Below, one piece after another: positions 1 to 8,371 of a DNA stretch of 29,065 bases. Each line of letters begins with the position of its first letter. Within the stretch, counting starts at the first letter, position 1. The notes under the pieces were generated by a model, which made no database searches, was not told the origin of the DNA, and was given only the letters and a program-made list of their open reading frames with translations. Source of the DNA: RDXT01 sp033765305 (GTDB lineage: Bacteria; Bacteroidota; Bacteroidia; J057); NCBI GenBank assembly GCA_033765305.1, contig JANRID010000055.1, positions 1 to 29,065 on the forward strand, given 5' to 3'. The position numbers and the translations under genes are program-made.

Positions 1-2
1 CA

Positions 3-98
3 GTCCCCCTCAATGAACGGAAACCCATGCGGATCTTTACCGTACCCATTACCCACATCCTGCCACCGCCTGAACAGCTCTCTTTGTTTGACCTCTAA
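3..98 (+). CDS. C-terminal end of an unidentified protein with a clamp-binding-like tail (partial)
   Basis: The third forward frame is open from the window edge to a TAA at 96-98. It encodes about 31 residues ending in PPPEQLSLFDL. The terminal QLSLF matches the consensus of bacterial beta-sliding-clamp-binding peptides (QLxLF), which sit at the extreme C-terminus of Y-family polymerases, ImuB, MutS and some other DNA-handling proteins. The rest of the tail (NERKPMRIFTVPITHIL) does not identify the family. The other two forward frames read less plausibly: one has an early stop and the other runs into the tandem repeat. The 5' part lies outside the window, so the call rests on a short peptide. 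Confidence 0.45.
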   Translation, partial: VPLNERKPMRIFTVPITHILPPPEQLSLFDL

Positions 99-142
99 CC
101 TTCAACCTCGTTGGTCAACCTATTTCAGGAAGGCACAACTCC

Positions 143-236
143 ATACTCAATACTCCATACTCAATACTCAATACTCAATACTCAATACTCAATACTCAAT
201 ACTCAATACTCAATACTCAATACTCAATACTCAATA
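143..236. repeat. 7-bp tandem repeat array (unit ATACTCA)
   Basis: About 13 near-perfect head-to-tail copies of the heptamer ATACTCA are seen, with one ATACTCC variant near the left end. Diverged copies (ACTCAATAC, GATACTGAA, GATACT) continue to about 310, just before the stop codon of the minus-strand DUF5916 gene. Because 7 is not a multiple of 3, an artificial reading frame through it repeats every 21 nt and gives a spurious SILNTQY peptide repeat. The array fills the space between two converging genes. Confidence 0.9.
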
Positions 237-321
237 CGCACTACTCAATACCCCCCAAAACCGAGTCTTCCGGATGGATACTAAATACCTGATACTGAAT
301 ACTTGATACTGCCCACTCCCG

Positions 322-2514
322 CTACATGGTCAGCCAGTAATTCAGCTTCACCACCAGCGCCCGGTTCTTCACAAACAAGCCCTCCGTGCCGTAATTGTCG
401 GTGTACACGATAAACAGATCGGACATCGGGCGGAAACGCCACTGCAGGCGCGAGTTGATATTGAAATTGCCTGCCTGCGTGTTGTACTGCAGGAAGGTGG
501 TCCAGAACAGGTTGCGGGAGAAATTGATCTCGATCCGGGGGCTGGCCAGCCAGAGGCGCGCCGCGCCGTAGGGGCCCGGCAGCCGCACGTCGTTGTATTC
601 CACCCGCGCACCGAAATTGCCCCAGGGCTGCACCCGGAAGTTCAGCGCCAGCTCCAGCGAGTGCTTTTTTCCGTTGTAAAAAGGCCCCGATTCACCTTGA
701 ATGCTGAACATCAGCCGCTTGCGCGGATCAGACTCATACCCGCCCCGGAACGCAGTGAACACATAGCTGCCCGGCGGCAGCGGCTCCGCTCCGATCAGGT
801 CCGTCGCGAAAGGCAAATTCACCCGGCTGTGCCGGAAGCCGAGGCCCAGCCCGCTCTGATCGGCAAACTGAAACTGGTACACCGGCGTCAGGTTCCATTC
901 ATTGAGCGTAAAATCCGCGTTGAACGTCGGCTCGCTCTCGATTTCGATGCCATGCTGGTTGAGCCAGGGCACCGATTTCGGGAAAAAGGTATAGCTGTAC
1001 ACCTGAAACAGCGTCTGATAGCCCAGGCGCACCGCCGTATCGCGGGCCGCGTCATAGTTGTACTGCCGCGCATTGAAGCCCATGTCCACGATGAAATTCT
1101 CCTGGCTGTTGTGGTAGGAGGTCACGTGGGAAAAGCGGCGGCCGGCATACATGAAGCCGGTGCAGTAATACAGGTTCTGGTCCAGCCGCTCCGGGGTGAA
1201 CGAAGCATGAAACTGGCCCCAGGCGTTCCATTTCCCGTCGGCGGAGATGTAGTTCATCTCCATCCCGGCATTGCGCCCGAAATCCTGGCCATCGGGCTTT
1301 GCGCCGTCGAAACCCTGGCGGTTGAGAAGCATGGCCGTGATGTTGGAGCGTTTCAGCACGCTGTACTGCACGGCGGCCACGGAGTAGTTGTTGCCCGGCC
1401 CGCCCTGGGCTGCCGCGGTCTGCAGGCTCATCAGTCCGATGCGCAGGTTGCGGGTGAGGTTTCCGCTGAGGCGTGCCCCGGCCAGGATGGGCACCGGGCG
1501 CCCGTCCTGCAGCCCGATCCGGCGCGAAAAGAAGGGCCGCACCGGCGGAATGCCGAAAGAGTTGAACAGATCGCTGTTTTCGAGGAAAAAGGTCCGGCGT
1601 TCGGGGAAAAACAGGTCGAAACGCTGCAGGTTGGTCACCTGCTGGTCCACATCCACCTGCGAAAAGTCCGGATTGACGGTCAGGTCGAGGTTGAGGGAGG
1701 GCGTAATGGCCACTTTCGCATCGAGTCCGCCGCCCCCGCTGCCATGCATCCGCCGGTCGCCCTCATAATCGATGTGGGTCCGTCCGATTGCATAGGGAAT
1801 GATGGACACATTGCCTTTAGGCGGCTCCGGGGCCTGATCCCAGCGGAGCGCGCCGGTATATCCCAGATCATAGCCTTCAAAATTGATCGGCACCCGCGAC
1901 CAGACCGAATAGAGGTTGCTTTTCAGGTCGCAGCGGATAAAATTGAGCCCCCAGGTGGTGTTACCCGGCTCAAACCGCAGGGTTTTGTAGGGAATCGCCA
2001 CCTCGATCACCCAATGGTCGGGGTAATTCTGCACCTCGGAGAACCAGCGGTTGTCCCAGTCGGGGTTATAGCTCTCGATGCTGTTGGAAATCAGCGCTTC
2101 GGTCTGCGAGCCCAGGGCGGTCACATAAAAAAAGAAGCCGTTGGTGCGGCGGTCGACCGGATCGAGGATGATGGCTACGCCATCGCTGCCCCAGGGCTCC
2201 TGGTCGCGCTTGAGGGTCTGGATGATATAGTCGGAGCTGTCCTCGCAGACGATGCCGAAATAGAGGAAGGTATCGTCGTAGAGCGTCTTGACGGTGGTGC
2301 GGCGGTTGGCGGGCTTGGTGTCCACAGGCCATTTGGCCCAGAAATCGCTGCTTTCGGTTGCACGGGCCCAGTCTGCCTCATCCAGATGGCCGTCGATGCG
2401 GAGGGGCGTTTCCGCACGGCCTGCCGGCAGCTCGCGGCGCTGGATCTGCGGGCTTTGAGCCTGGAGACCGGGACCGGCCAGCAGCAGGCCGGCGAGGAGT
2501 ACATATATACGCAT
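322..2514 (-). CDS. DUF5916 outer-membrane-type protein with N-terminal CBM9-like domain
   Basis: A 730-residue protein. The chosen ATG at 2514 starts a clean signal peptide (residues 1-20, MRIYVLLAGLLLAGPGLQAQ); an upstream in-frame extension would read into the EamA gene and has no export signal. Residues of about 35-200 (LRIDGHLDEADWARA, then FLYFGIVCEDS) match the CBM9-like sandwich that precedes DUF5916 in Bacteroidota proteins. The remainder is rich in alternating beta-strand segments with aromatic ends and finishes VVKLNYWLTM, as expected for an outer-membrane barrel. Proteins of this family are common in the phylum and often lie near peptidases or TonB-dependent systems, but their substrate is unknown. 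The EamA gene ends 55 bp upstream on the same strand, so co-transcription is possible. Confidence 0.85.
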   Translation of the reverse strand: MRIYVLLAGLLLAGPGLQAQSPQIQRRELPAGRAETPLRIDGHLDEADWARATESSDFWAKWPVDTKPANRRTTVKTLYDDTFLYFGIVCEDSSDYIIQTLKRDQEPWGSDGVAIILDPVDRRTNGFFFYVTALGSQTEALISNSIESYNPDWDNRWFSEVQNYPDHWVIEVAIPYKTLRFEPGNTTWGLNFIRCDLKSNLYSVWSRVPINFEGYDLGYTGALRWDQAPEPPKGNVSIIPYAIGRTHIDYEGDRRMHGSGGGGLDAKVAITPSLNLDLTVNPDFSQVDVDQQVTNLQRFDLFFPERRTFFLENSDLFNSFGIPPVRPFFSRRIGLQDGRPVPILAGARLSGNLTRNLRIGLMSLQTAAAQGGPGNNYSVAAVQYSVLKRSNITAMLLNRQGFDGAKPDGQDFGRNAGMEMNYISADGKWNAWGQFHASFTPERLDQNLYYCTGFMYAGRRFSHVTSYHNSQENFIVDMGFNARQYNYDAARDTAVRLGYQTLFQVYSYTFFPKSVPWLNQHGIEIESEPTFNADFTLNEWNLTPVYQFQFADQSGLGLGFRHSRVNLPFATDLIGAEPLPPGSYVFTAFRGGYESDPRKRLMFSIQGESGPFYNGKKHSLELALNFRVQPWGNFGARVEYNDVRLPGPYGAARLWLASPRIEINFSRNLFWTTFLQYNTQAGNFNINSRLQWRFRPMSDLFIVYTDNYGTEGLFVKNRALVVKLNYWLTM

Positions 2515-2569
2515 AGGGGCCCTGATCAGGTGGGTAGCATGCCTGATACGGGCACAACCAAGCCGGCGT

Positions 2570-3511
2570 TCACGCATTGGCCGATCCGGGGGCGCTGTTG
2601 GCAGATCGGGCGGTATTCTGCACATCGGCATAGTTCACCGCCCATACGCTCAGCAGGATGACCCCCATCGAAAACCACTGCAGCGGCATGATGGGCTCGC
2701 CGTCCAGCAGGCCCCAGGCAATGGCGACCAGCGGCATGAGGTAGGTGACCATGGAGGTAAAGACCGGGCTGGAGAGCTGCACCAGCTTGCCCATCAGAAT
2801 CAGGCCCATTACATTGGCCAGGGCAGCCAGCAGCACCAGCCAGAGCAGGGCACGCAGCCCGCCCGGATGGGTGATCAGCTCCGGGACCACCCCGGTGCCC
2901 AGCACGACCGCCAGGGCCAGCGGAAACACCGTCAGAAACGCTGCCGACGCAATCTGCAGGGCTGCATAGCCCCGGAGGTTGAACTTGAGCATGTTGATGG
3001 TGAAGCCATTGGAGATCATCGCCAGCAGGGCAATCCCGGCGAACGGATCGAAGGGCCGTGCAGGCCCGGCACGCTCCGAAAGCAGCAGCAGCGATCCGCA
3101 CAGCCCGAGCAGCAGTCCGATCCAGTGCATGCGCCGCACCCGCTCGCCGTACACCAGCGCCCCGACGAAGAGGGTCAGCACCGGCGTCAGCGTATTGAGC
3201 ATGCCGGTCATCGAGCTTTCGATCCGGGTCTGGGCCGTAGCGAAGAGCAGCGGGCTCACAAGGTTGGCCAGCAGGCCGAAGAGCGCCAGCTTGGGCAGTT
3301 CGCGGCGCGGCAGCGCAGGGAGCCGCCGGAATGAGAAGGGCAAAATAAACAAGGTAGCCAGAACGATCCGGCTGCCGAACACCTGAAGCGGATTCAGCAC
3401 CGTCAGCGTCCATTTCACCAGGATGAAGGTACTGCCCCAGACGAGTGTGAGGGACAGAACGATCAGCCAGATCTGGGCCCAGAGCGGGATATGCAGCGTT
3501 CCTCTACCCAA
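2570..3511 (-). CDS. EamA/DMT-superfamily transporter (RhaT-like)
   Basis: An inner-membrane protein of about 313 residues with roughly ten hydrophobic segments. The first contains VWGSTFILVKW, the signature of EamA drug/metabolite transporters, and two EamA repeats are visible; the second ends PLVAIAWGLLDGEPI. Substrates of this family range from amino acids to nucleotide sugars and cannot be read from sequence. There is no ATG in a sensible place. The TTG at 3511 is used here, and a CTG at 3496 preceded by AGAGGA is an alternative. Longer versions run antisense through the indoleamine dioxygenase gene and are rejected. The gene is divergent from that dioxygenase gene and lies 55 bp upstream of the DUF5916 gene. 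Confidence 0.85.
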   Translation of the reverse strand: MGRGTLHIPLWAQIWLIVLSLTLVWGSTFILVKWTLTVLNPLQVFGSRIVLATLFILPFSFRRLPALPRRELPKLALFGLLANLVSPLLFATAQTRIESSMTGMLNTLTPVLTLFVGALVYGERVRRMHWIGLLLGLCGSLLLLSERAGPARPFDPFAGIALLAMISNGFTINMLKFNLRGYAALQIASAAFLTVFPLALAVVLGTGVVPELITHPGGLRALLWLVLLAALANVMGLILMGKLVQLSSPVFTSMVTYLMPLVAIAWGLLDGEPIMPLQWFSMGVILLSVWAVNYADVQNTARSANSAPGSANA

Positions 3512-3698
3512 TACCTGTACAATGCACCGAAAGATCGGTAATTTGGGCAATACTGCGCAGGATCGGGCGGCATAATTGCAAGTTTTTTTGCATGGCCGCC
3601 CCCCCCCCCATGCGCACCAGGTGCCACGCAGCCGCCGCCTGCCGGACCGGCGGGCGCGCCGCATGCGCCGGACCGTTCCGGAATTCCGGCAAACCCGG

Positions 3699-3706
3699 TA
3701 CCTTTG
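3699..3706 (+). promoter_or_regulatory. Bacteroidota -7 box (TACCTTTG) for the IDO gene
   Basis: TACCTTTG matches TAnnTTTG exactly and lies 41 nt upstream of the ATG at 3748. No convincing -33 TTG is visible. It supports the internal ATG at 3748 rather than the longer upstream reading, which would begin before the promoter. Confidence 0.55.
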
Positions 3707-3747
3707 GGCGGCTCCAGTTCCAGTTGCCCCTCCAAATCCGCCGCGCC

Positions 3748-4845
3748 ATGTCCTTCCGCTCCGCACACCCGCAACGCCCCGCAACGCCCCTGGCCGATGC
3801 CTGGATGCAGCAGGCCGGGATGATCCCGGATATGGGATTTCTGCAGTCGCCGCCGGTTCAGGCCCTTCCGCCGGGCTGGGAGGCCTGGACGGCCCTGCTG
3901 GCGCAGCCTGCCCTCCGGGACCCTGCCGCCCTGCTGGCGCTGCCCGGGCCCCCGATGCCGTCGGACCCCGGCGAACAGGAATACGCATTCCTCGTATGCG
4001 GCCTCCTGGCCCATGCCTGGGTGGTGCTGCAGCCCGGCATCCGCTACCTCCCCCCTGCCCTCGCCCGCCCCTGGGCCGCCCTGGCCCGCCTGCTGGACCG
4101 CCCGCCCATGATGGCGCACGGCAGCTATGTGCTCCGCAACTGGCGCGTGCTGCAGCCCGGCTCTGCCGATCCCGATGCGTTTGCCCCGCTGCATACCTTC
4201 ACCGGCACCCGCGACGAGGACTGGTTTATCCTCGTGACCGTGGCCGTGGAAGCCGAAGGCGCAGAAGCCCTCAGCCAGGCCCTGGAAGCCCGGCTGGCCC
4301 CGCCGGAGCAGGCCCTGCCGCATCTCGAAGCGCTCGGACACGCTGTGCAGCGCATGACAGATGCCCTGGGCCGCATGGAGGAGGCCTGCGGTCCGGAGTA
4401 TTTTTACCACCATATCCGCCCGTATCTGACGTCGTTTCAGGACATGGAGTACCAGGGCGCCGGCGGCGAGCCCCTCCGGAGCTATGCCGGCGGCAGCGCC
4501 GCCCAGAGTACCCTGATCCAGGCGCTGGATGCGCTCCTGGGCGTGCAGCACCCCCAGGAGGCCCACCGGGGCTTTCTGCTGGAGATGCGCCGCTACATGC
4601 CGCCGGCCCACCGGCAGCTGCTGCTGGCCATGGAGGCCCTGCCCGGGCCCGGCGCAGCGGCAGCGCCGGCGGCGCGCAGCCGCTGCATCGAAGCGCTGGG
4701 CGCCTTCCGGCAGGCGCACCTGCGCATCGCTGCGGCCTATATCTTCGGGCCGGCAGCCCGCTCCGGCGGCTCCTCGCTCGGCACCGGCGGCACCCATCCG
4801 ATGCATTTCCTCAAAGATCTCCGGCGAAATACCCGCCCCGACTGA
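3748..4845 (+). CDS. Indoleamine 2,3-dioxygenase family protein
   Basis: A 365-residue heme dioxygenase of the IDO family, which opens the indole ring of L-tryptophan to N-formylkynurenine. Family landmarks are in order: TFTGTRDEDWF (150-160), the substrate-pocket-type segment YHHIRPYL (about 220-227, with Arg224), HRGFLLEMRRYMPPAHR (273-289), the proximal heme His324 within FRQAHLRIAAAYI, and the glycine-rich GTGGT loop (345-349) followed by HPMHFLKDLRRNT. The start at 3748 is set by the promoter box upstream; the longer frame begins before it and has a low-complexity Ala/Arg N-terminus. No other kynurenine-pathway genes are in the window, so whether the role is tryptophan breakdown or NAD synthesis is open. 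The mrp gene starts 42 bp downstream from its own promoter. Confidence 0.88.
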   Translation: MSFRSAHPQRPATPLADAWMQQAGMIPDMGFLQSPPVQALPPGWEAWTALLAQPALRDPAALLALPGPPMPSDPGEQEYAFLVCGLLAHAWVVLQPGIRYLPPALARPWAALARLLDRPPMMAHGSYVLRNWRVLQPGSADPDAFAPLHTFTGTRDEDWFILVTVAVEAEGAEALSQALEARLAPPEQALPHLEALGHAVQRMTDALGRMEEACGPEYFYHHIRPYLTSFQDMEYQGAGGEPLRSYAGGSAAQSTLIQALDALLGVQHPQEAHRGFLLEMRRYMPPAHRQLLLAMEALPGPGAAAAPAARSRCIEALGAFRQAHLRIAAAYIFGPAARSGGSSLGTGGTHPMHFLKDLRRNTRPD

Positions 4846-4875
4846 AAACCTGGTGCATTCCCGTCCGTTGTTATG

Positions 4876-4883
4876 TAAATTTG
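4876..4883 (+). promoter_or_regulatory. -7 box (TAAATTTG) directly before mrp
   Basis: TAAATTTG fits TAnnTTTG and ends 4 nt before the ATG at 4888 (CCCT between). With initiation a few bases past the box, transcription would begin at or next to the start codon, giving a leaderless or nearly leaderless mRNA. No clear -33 TTG is seen. Confidence 0.6.
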
Positions 4884-4887
4884 CCCT

Positions 4888-6006
<1,119 letters not shown>

Positions 6007-6031
6007 GCGCGGCGCTTTCAGAACAATCCCC

Positions 6032-6039
6032 TATCTTTC
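6032..6039 (+). promoter_or_regulatory. Probable -7 box (TATCTTTC) before the nifU-like gene
   Basis: TATCTTTC differs from TAnnTTTG only in the last base and sits 22 nt before the ATG at 6062. It may give the NifU-like gene its own transcript besides readthrough from mrp. Confidence 0.4.
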
Positions 6040-6061
6040 GGAATCAGAACAGGAAACGATC

Positions 6062-6322
6062 ATGAGCCAGCACTCAGACTTGCATCACCGGATCGAACAG
6101 GCGCTGGATTCCGTCCGGGGCTATCTGCGCTCGGACGGCGGCGACGTGCGCCTGCACCGGGTCCGGGAAGATGGCGTGGTAGAACTCGAACTGCTCGGCA
6201 GCTGCGAATCCTGCAGCATGAGCCATATGACCATGAAAGCCGGGATCGAGCAGGTCATCTTCCGCGTTGCGCCGGAAGTGCGCAGCGTTGTGGCCATTTC
6301 CTCCCAGGTCAACCTGCCCTGA
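6062..6322 (+). CDS. NifU C-terminal-domain Fe-S scaffold protein
   Basis: An 86-residue protein made up solely of the NifU C-terminal (Nfu-type) domain. It opens with a helix containing LRSDGGDVRLHRV and then has the cluster-binding signature GSCESCSMSHMTMK (residues 47-60), with the two cysteines at 48 and 51, followed by GIEQVI. Such proteins assemble or carry Fe-S clusters. The ATG at 6062 has CAGGAA about 10 nt upstream and lies 55 bp after mrp, so the two probably work together. Longer readings of this frame run back through mrp in another frame and are spurious. Confidence 0.92.
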   Translation: MSQHSDLHHRIEQALDSVRGYLRSDGGDVRLHRVREDGVVELELLGSCESCSMSHMTMKAGIEQVIFRVAPEVRSVVAISSQVNLP

Positions 6323-6387
6323 CTTCGCCCAGGCAAAGCCTTGCGCAGGCGTCTGCACGCAGCCCTATGGAATTATCCCTAATTCTG

Positions 6388-6394
6388 TATATTG
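6388..6394 (+). promoter_or_regulatory. Weak -7-like box (TATATTG) for the HTH gene
   Basis: TATATTG lacks one T of TAnnTTTG and lies 18 nt before the ATG at 6413. It sits in the only AT-rich part of the 90-bp gap after the nifU-like gene. Confidence 0.3.
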
Positions 6395-6412
6395 CCGGAG
6401 TAATGGACCAAT

Positions 6413-7435
6413 ATGGCAGGAACACCGGGATTCCAGACTATTTTTTTTGAAAAACTGAGAGATCTCATCCGTTCAAATGTCCGCCTCGCGCAAGAGGTGG
6501 CGGATGTGCTCAACCTGAGCCTGGACGGAGCCTACCGCCGCATCCGCAATGAAACGCCGCTCCGGGTGGATGAGATGGCCATCCTGTGTAAAAAATTCGG
6601 AGTGTCCGTAGATGAGCTGATGCTCGACAACCATCAGGCCATCGTTACGTTCCAGACCTCCCGCCTCGACGAAAGCGCGACCTTTGAAGATTACCTGCAG
6701 CAGATGACGCGCGAAATTTCATCCATTCACCAGTACGGTGTCAATAAATGCTATTTTGCGGCCAAAGACATCCCGGTGCACCACCTCTTCCAGTTCCCGG
6801 AGCTGGTGCTGTTCAAGATGTTCTTCTGGCAAAAATCCATCTTCAACCGGCCTCAGCTGGCCGATCAGCGCTTTTCCACCGCCCCCCGTACCGACAGCGA
6901 ACGGCAGTGCATCGAACTCTGCCGTCAGATCGCCGATAAATATGCCATCATCCCGACCACCGAGATCTGGAACGACGAGACCGTATCGAGCTTTTTCAAG
7001 CAGCTGCTCTACTACTACGACTCCGGATGGTTCGAGACGCGGGAAGACGCCGTCCGGCTCATCGACGCGGTGGAGCGGTTCTTCACCCATCTCCAGGAAG
7101 AGGCCAAAGCCGGATACAAATACCTCTACGATGCCAAGCCGCAAAATCCGCGGATCGACAACTTCGATCTCTACTATAATGATCTGATTGTCATCGACAA
7201 CATCATCAGCATCATTTTCCGGGACGATTCTGCCCGCACCTACCTCGTGTACCGCTCCATCGAGTACATGGGCACGGCCAATCAGCACTTCTGCAAGCAG
7301 ATGAACAGCTGGCTCGAAACGCAGACCAGCCGCTCGGTGCTGATCAGCCGGGTGAGCGAGCTGCAGCGCAACCGCTTTTTCCGCACGATTCAGGACCGGG
7401 TCACGGAGGCAAGACGCCGGATCGAGCAGGGCTGA
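6413..7435 (+). CDS. Helix-turn-helix regulator of a Bacteroidota-type family
   Basis: A 340-residue protein. The N-terminus (about residues 8-72) has the pattern FFEKLRDLIRSNVRLAQEVA, then SLDGAYRRIRNETPL, then VSVDELM. This is the XRE-like HTH seen in many Bacteroidota regulators, with the recognition helix around AYRRIRNE. The remaining 270 residues are mostly helical, rich in Tyr and Phe, and have no recognised enzymatic motif; they probably sense a ligand or mediate oligomerisation. The gene is convergent with gluQ, with stop codons only 7 bp apart. Its targets cannot be inferred from the window. Confidence 0.8.
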   Translation: MAGTPGFQTIFFEKLRDLIRSNVRLAQEVADVLNLSLDGAYRRIRNETPLRVDEMAILCKKFGVSVDELMLDNHQAIVTFQTSRLDESATFEDYLQQMTREISSIHQYGVNKCYFAAKDIPVHHLFQFPELVLFKMFFWQKSIFNRPQLADQRFSTAPRTDSERQCIELCRQIADKYAIIPTTEIWNDETVSSFFKQLLYYYDSGWFETREDAVRLIDAVERFFTHLQEEAKAGYKYLYDAKPQNPRIDNFDLYYNDLIVIDNIISIIFRDDSARTYLVYRSIEYMGTANQHFCKQMNSWLETQTSRSVLISRVSELQRNRFFRTIQDRVTEARRRIEQG

Positions 7436-7442
7436 GCCGGAT

Positions 7443-8306
7443 TCAGGCTTTCCAGACGATCTGCTGCGGGTCGAATGCCGCCAGCAGGCTCTCGCGGCTG
7501 CCGGCGTCGAGGCCCAGCCAGGCTGCGGCCATGCGGTAGAGCGCCGGGGGCTGAAGCCCGGACTCCCGCAGCGGGCGCGCCTGCGCGCCGGCCGATTTGG
7601 ACAGCTTCTCCCCTTCCAGCCCCCGCAGCAGCGGATGATGCAGCCAGGCCGGCTGCCAGGCCTGCCCCAGGCAGGCCGACAGCCACAATTGGGCTGCTGT
7701 AGAGGACAGAAGATCCTGGCCCCGCACGACAAGGGTCGTGCCATAGCTCAGGTCGTCGGCCAGCGACGCGATCTGATACGCAGGGAGGCCGTCCCGGCGG
7801 CGGATGACGAAGTCCGGCATCGCCTCGGCCAGTGCCGCCGACACCGGCCCCAAAGCCAGATCCTGCCAGGCTGCGCGGGCATCCGGCGGCGTATGCAGCC
7901 GCCAGGCAGTGTCCGGGCGGTCCAGCGGCCAGCCCTGCGCCCGGCAGGGGCAAGGACGAAGGGCCAGCTCCCGGCGCGAGCAGGCGCAGGCATATACGGG
8001 CGCGCCTGCATCCGTCAGCTGCCGCAGCAGGGCTTCATACAGCGGCAGCCGGTGCTGCTGCGAAGCGCTGCGCAGATGCTCCTCCACTGTCTGCGGCCCC
8101 AGATCCCAGTCCAGCCCCATCCAGTCCAGCGTGCGGAAGATGTCCTCCACATATTCGGGCCGGGCGCGCGGCGCGTCCAGGTCGTCGATGCGCAGGCGCA
8201 CCGTCCCGCCTGCCGAACGCGCCATCAGCCAGGCGAGCAGGGCGTTCAGCAGGTTGCCCGGATGAAGAAATCCGCTGGGCGTGGGTGCAATGCGGGTGTG
8301 ATACAC
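7443..8306 (-). CDS. gluQ: Glutamyl-Q tRNA(Asp) synthetase-type protein (GluQ)
   Basis: A 287-residue paralogue of glutamyl-tRNA synthetase that keeps only the catalytic half. It has RIAPTPSGFLHPGN with the HIGH-equivalent HPGN at 15-18, LRIDDLDAPRARPEYVEDI (38-56), a cysteine cluster CAC (107-109) and CPC (119-121) at the position of the GluQ zinc site, and the KMSKS-equivalent KLSKS at 234-238. It lacks an anticodon-binding domain. Known relatives attach glutamate to the queuosine base of tRNA-Asp. I place the start at the GTG at 8306, because a perfect -7 box lies 4 nt before it; the ATG at 8363 would fall upstream of that promoter and inside the preceding terminator region. Confidence 0.85.
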   Translation of the reverse strand: MYHTRIAPTPSGFLHPGNLLNALLAWLMARSAGGTVRLRIDDLDAPRARPEYVEDIFRTLDWMGLDWDLGPQTVEEHLRSASQQHRLPLYEALLRQLTDAGAPVYACACSRRELALRPCPCRAQGWPLDRPDTAWRLHTPPDARAAWQDLALGPVSAALAEAMPDFVIRRRDGLPAYQIASLADDLSYGTTLVVRGQDLLSSTAAQLWLSACLGQAWQPAWLHHPLLRGLEGEKLSKSAGAQARPLRESGLQPPALYRMAAAWLGLDAGSRESLLAAFDPQQIVWKA

Positions 8307-8310
8307 CCTG

Positions 8311-8318
8311 CAAATATA
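8311..8318 (-). promoter_or_regulatory. -7 box (TATATTTG) directly before gluQ
   Basis: On the minus strand TATATTTG matches TAnnTTTG and is separated from the GTG start at 8306 by four bases (CAGG). This is the same geometry as at mrp and implies a leaderless or nearly leaderless gluQ transcript. It overlaps the T-rich tail of the terminator of the upstream gene. Confidence 0.6.
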
Positions 8319-8322
8319 GCGA

Positions 8323-8345
8323 AAACCGGGGCCAGGCCCCGGTTT
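8323..8345 (-). terminator. Intrinsic terminator of the metalloprotease gene
   Basis: A perfect inverted repeat with 11-bp arms (AAACCGGGGCC and its complement, one base between) is followed on the minus strand by TTTTCGCTATATTT. It lies 26 bp past the metalloprotease stop codon and immediately before the gluQ promoter. Confidence 0.75.
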
Positions 8346-8371
8346 CCGCATATCGTTCCGCATACTTCCGC

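Noticed and set aside
143..236. CRISPR array
   Set aside because: The unit is 7 bp and continuous, with no spacers and no cas genes.
13..306. Plus-strand frame with SILNTQY peptide repeats
   Set aside because: The peptide repeat only reflects the 7-bp DNA repeat read in three phases; there is no independent sign of coding, and a better partial gene ends at 98.
661..2661. A 666-codon plus-strand open frame opposite the DUF5916 gene
   Set aside because: It mirrors codon periodicity of the real gene and has a composition with no recognisable motif or signal peptide.
3512..3988. N-terminal extension of the EamA transporter
   Set aside because: It would be antisense to the IDO gene and its promoter, is low-complexity Arg/Ala/Gly/Pro, and lies before the first expected membrane helix.
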